Source: an uncultured Bacteroidales bacterium (GTDB lineage Bacteria > Bacteroidota > Bacteroidia > Bacteroidales > Bacteroidaceae). From it: 10,400 nucleotides of DNA. Positions 8,528 to 10,400 of the stretch are shown piece after piece (position 1 is the stretch's first letter; each line of letters starts with the position of its first letter). The position numbers and the translations under genes were made by a program. Below the pieces are notes generated by a model, which saw nothing but the letters and a program-made list of their open reading frames with translations, was not told where the DNA came from and searched no databases. The DNA lies in the NCBI GenBank assembly GCA_902803195.1, contig CADCOX010000305.1:1-10400 (forward strand), given 5' to 3'.

Positions 8528-8637
8528 CAAAATCCCGAAACACGGGTGCATTCGAGGGTGGGCGCTCGACGATTGATGACGACGGCCCTCCACCTGAAGG
8601 ATGTAATTTCAACAACCCACAATCATCAAAAACAATT
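8528..8637 (+). promoter_or_regulatory. Structured rpsO leader, candidate S15 autoregulatory site
   Basis: The predicted 5' UTR has a hairpin CCCG-AAACA-CGGG (8534-8546) and a second hairpin TCGAG / CTCGA (8552-8556 with 8565-8569). The second loop contains GGTGG (8557-8561), complementary to CCACC at 8590-8594, so a pseudoknot is possible. From about 8600 to the ATG the leader is A/C-rich and unstructured. In several phyla S15 represses its own mRNA through structured leaders. Its use here is inference from length and complementarity only. Confidence 0.35.
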
Positions 8638-8907
8638 ATGTACTTAGATTCAACTAAGAAGGCCGAGCTTTTTGAGAAGTTCGGTGGTGGCGCCACCAAC
8701 ACGGGCAGCGCCGAGAGCCAAATTGCATTGTTCACCTATCGCATTGCTCATCTGACGGAGCATATGAAGCAGAACCGCAAGGACCACAGCACCGAGCGTG
8801 CCCTCACCGGTCTGGTCGGTAAGCGTCGCGCCCTGCTCAACTACCTGAAGTCTCGCGACATTAACCGCTATCGCGCTATCGTCAAGGCTCTGGGTCTGCG
8901 TAAGTAA
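8638..8907 (+). CDS. rpsO: 30S ribosomal protein S15
   Basis: This primary-binding protein of the 30S subunit contacts the 16S rRNA central-domain three-way junction and bridge B4. The product is 89 residues, the standard S15 length. The sequence shows the four-helix family pattern: GATNTGSAESQIALFTYRI (18-36), then the rRNA-contact helix region with H42 and D49-H50-S51, then KRRALLNYLKSRD (62-74), ending in ALGLRK. The start at 8638 (MYLDSTKKAELF) is chosen over an in-frame ATG 150 bp upstream because it gives the family N-terminus. The upstream stretch looks like a structured leader. A promoter box lies 117 bp upstream. A hairpin repeat begins at the base after the stop codon, and a terminator follows. 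Confidence 0.98.
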   Translation: MYLDSTKKAELFEKFGGGATNTGSAESQIALFTYRIAHLTEHMKQNRKDHSTERALTGLVGKRRALLNYLKSRDINRYRAIVKALGLRK

Positions 8908-8946
8908 AGACCCACCCCCACCCCTTCCCGTCAGGGAGGGGAGCGG
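8908..8946. repeat. G/C hairpin repeat abutting the rpsO stop codon
   Basis: The segment starts AGACCCACCCCCA and contains the stem CCCTTCCC / GGGAGGG. By hand alignment it matches the left half of the GH2 copy (389-428) in about 36 of 41 columns. The first base follows the TAA stop directly. It lacks a T-run, and a separate intrinsic terminator stands 30 bp further on. It is probably a REP-like dispersed palindrome in the 3' UTR. Confidence 0.85.
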
Positions 8947-8975
8947 TCACTTTTCAAGAAGTGAAATCTAAACGC

Positions 8976-9019
8976 AGTGAGAAGTGCTCGCCAAGTAGTG
9001 CTTCTCACTTTTTGTTTTT
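8976..9019 (+). terminator. Intrinsic terminator of rpsO
   Basis: A 9-bp perfect stem AGTGAGAAG / CTTCTCACT (8976-8984 with 9001-9009) extends by three weaker pairs. The T-run TTTTTGTTTTT follows (9009-9019). It lies about 70 bp after the rpsO stop and 35 bp before the next gene. That gene either has its own start of transcription or depends on readthrough. Confidence 0.85.
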
Positions 9020-9054
9020 CATTCACATCGTAACAATCTCATATCATAACAGCC

Positions 9055-10400
9055 ATGAGCAATAACAACCAGTCCAGTACGAACAGCTCCCTCCCTAACG
9101 GAGAGGGCGGAGGGATAGTCCGCTTTCTGTCCTCTATCCTACCCGACCTCCTGGCCATCGTCTTCTTCATCGCCCTGTCGTTCGCCTACTTCATCAAGCC
9201 CGTCAGCGAAGGGCTTGTGCTGACGGGGCAGGACCACAGCGGCGGCACCGGCGCAGCCTCTGAGATGGAAGCCTATCGCAAGGCTCACAATGGCGAGCGC
9301 ACCCGTTGGACCAACGTCCTCTTCTCGGGTATGCCCACCTACCAAATTGCCCCCTCCTACCCGTCCACCGAGCGGCTGACCAAGGTCGAGAGCGTCTACA
9401 AACTGTGGCTGCCCGACTATGTTGTGCTCGTGTTCGTGATGCTCCTTGGCTTCTACATCCTGCTGCGCGCCTTCGACTTCAAGGCTTGGATGGCAGCCCT
9501 CGGAGCCGTTCTTTGGGCTTTCTCCAGCTATTACTTTATTATTATAGGTGCTGGCCACATCTGGAAGTTCTACACCCTCGCCTACATCCCGCCCACCATA
9601 GCCGGTATGGTCCTTTGCTATCGCGGCCGCTACGGATGGGGCCTCATCGTCACCGCCCTGTTCATGGCGCTGCAGATCCTGTCGAACCATGTTCAGATGA
9701 GCTATTACTTCGCCTTCGTCATCGCGCTCATGGCGCTGGCGTTCCTCTTTGAAATGACGAATGACGAATTACGAATGACGAATAAAAGTAACCCGTCTGG
9801 TTCTTCGGATAGTAAAATAAATTCGTCATTCGTCACTCGTCATTCGTCATTTACGAAGTGGCTGAAAGCCACCGCTACCTTCGCCCTCGGATGCCTCATC
9901 GGCATCGCCATCAACGCCTCCAACCTCTACCACACGTGGGAGTACTCCAAGGAGTCGATGCGCGGCAAGAGCGAGCTCACCCAGCAGACCAAGGACCCGC
10001 AGAACCAGACCAGCAGCGGCCTGGAGCGCGACTACATCACTGCCTGGAGCTATGGCATCGGCGAGACATGGTCGTTGCTCATCCCCAACATCAAAGGCGG
10101 CGCCTCCGTGCCGCTCACCCAGAGCCGCACAGCCATGAAGAAAGCCGACCAGACGTTCATGCCCGTCTACCAGAGCCTCGGCCAATACTGGGGCGAGCAG
10201 CCGGGCACCAGCGGACCGGTCTACGTAGGCGCCTTCGTGCTCTTCCTCTTCGTCCTCGGCCTCTTCATCGTCAAAGGCCCGATGAAATGGGCCCTCGCCA
10301 TCGCTACCCTGCTCAGCATCACCCTCGCATGGGGCAAGAACTTCATGCCATGGACCGACTTCTGGCTCGACTACGTCCCGATGTACGACAAGTTCCGTAC
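9055..10400 (+). CDS. YfhO-family integral membrane protein, 5' part (3' end outside window)
   Basis: The frame is open from the ATG at 9055 to the window end (448 codons, no stop). The sequence resembles the large Bacteroidales YfhO-family membrane proteins. Bacillus YfhO relatives are linked to glycosylation of cell-wall polymers; the Bacteroidales role is not known to me. Membrane segments are seen at about 31-48, 121-139, 144-165, 172-188, 194-210, 215-232, 271-288, 390-406 and 411-426. Conserved-looking stretches are TRWTNVLFSGMPTYQ (83-97) and HIWKFYTLAYIPP (168-180). NLYHTWEYSKESMRGKSEL (290-308) and GETWSLLIPNIKGG (336-349) are also present. Two segments look foreign: residues 11-21 in an N-terminal extension before the first membrane helix, and residues 234-267 in a loop. 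Both coincide with palindromic repeats. No clear promoter box precedes the gene. Confidence 0.85.
   Translation, partial: MSNNNQSSTNSSLPNGEGGGIVRFLSSILPDLLAIVFFIALSFAYFIKPVSEGLVLTGQDHSGGTGAASEMEAYRKAHNGERTRWTNVLFSGMPTYQIAPSYPSTERLTKVESVYKLWLPDYVVLVFVMLLGFYILLRAFDFKAWMAALGAVLWAFSSYYFIIIGAGHIWKFYTLAYIPPTIAGMVLCYRGRYGWGLIVTALFMALQILSNHVQMSYYFAFVIALMALAFLFEMTNDELRMTNKSNPSGSSDSKINSSFVTRHSSFTKWLKATATFALGCLIGIAINASNLYHTWEYSKESMRGKSELTQQTKDPQNQTSSGLERDYITAWSYGIGETWSLLIPNIKGGASVPLTQSRTAMKKADQTFMPVYQSLGQYWGEQPGTSGPVYVGAFVLFLFVLGLFIVKGPMKWALAIATLLSITLAWGKNFMPWTDFWLDYVPMYDKFR
9085..9117. repeat. G/C hairpin repeat within the 5' end of the YfhO-family gene
   Basis: TCCCTCC (9088-9094) and GGAGGGA (9109-9115) form an inverted repeat around a 14-nt loop. 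TCCCTCCCTAA (9088-9098) is identical to 5279-5289 in the metG leader. The segment encodes SSLPNGEGGGIV ahead of the first membrane helix. Its LPNGEG peptide resembles LPQKEG in MetG and PSREGR in the GH2 insertion, as expected if related DNA is read in the same frame. Confidence 0.6.
9752..9852. repeat. A/T-rich palindromic repeat inserted in-frame in the YfhO-family gene
   Basis: The 32-bp arms 9752-9783 and 9821-9852 are inverted copies with only two mismatches, each built from GACGAAT/GACGAAT-like units. They enclose a 37-bp centre that starts close to AATAAAAGTAACCC (9781-9794). The segment with its edge equals 34 codons (M234-T267), giving a polar peptide beginning MTNDELRMTN between a membrane helix and KWLKATATFALG. 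No stop codon arises. Related Bacteroidales proteins, as remembered, have a short loop here. Confidence 0.9.

Noticed and set aside
8601..8606. A start-stop pair (ATGTAA) preceded by GAAGG in the rpsO leader
   Set aside because: The purine run touches the ATG with no spacer, so it is not a workable ribosome site. Chance is the simpler reading.
8488..8637. An N-terminal extension of S15 from an upstream in-frame ATG
   Set aside because: It would give 139 residues, against the family's 89. The promoter box at 8514-8521 lies inside it, so that ATG would not be in the transcript.

Overview
The window looks like part of a Bacteroidales chromosome, most likely Prevotellaceae or a close relative. 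The evidence is a TAnnTTTG-type promoter box in front of both typA and rpsO, weak Shine-Dalgarno signals, a surface-type GH2 beta-galactosidase ending in a discoidin (F5/8 type C) module, a methionyl-tRNA synthetase with the Bacteroidetes-like KISTS signature and a C-terminal tRNA-binding domain, and a YfhO-family membrane protein of the Bacteroidales type. No phage, transposase, CRISPR, tRNA or rRNA gene was recognised. The window is housekeeping and polysaccharide-use DNA, not an obvious accessory island.

Layout. Positions 2-2695 (+) hold the 3' part of a GH2 beta-galactosidase gene. Positions 2696-3138 are non-coding: a 22-bp tandem array, a GC hairpin, a strong bidirectional terminator and a 24-bp direct repeat. 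Three minus-strand genes follow, read in the order typA (8333-6528), a YpfJ-type zinc metallopeptidase (6333-5449) and metG (5241-3139). Their gaps of about 200 bp are filled with repeats, so a tight operon is not implied. Positions 8334-8637 are a divergent promoter region between typA and rpsO. rpsO (8638-8907, +) is followed by a hairpin repeat and a terminator. A YfhO-family integral membrane protein gene starts at 9055 and is still open at the window end.

How the genes relate. typA, rpsO and metG all serve translation, but no shared pathway links the other genes. The GH2 enzyme would act on beta-galactosides in the periplasm or at the cell surface. The peptidase and the YfhO protein are membrane or envelope proteins of unsettled function.

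The most unusual feature is the density of short palindromic repeats, both between and inside genes. A G/C-rich hairpin family (CCCTCCC...GGGAGGG) occurs in-frame inside the GH2 gene, directly after the stop codons of rpsO and the peptidase, and in the metG leader. Degenerate versions probably also form the N-terminal extensions of MetG and the YfhO protein. A second, A/T-rich family has arms made of short tandem units around a core AATAAAAGT(T/A)ACC. It lies between typA and the peptidase, and in-frame in a loop of the YfhO protein. Host proteins therefore appear to tolerate repeat-derived peptides, much as described for Rickettsia palindromic elements. This is read from sequence and remembered family knowledge only; no database search was run.
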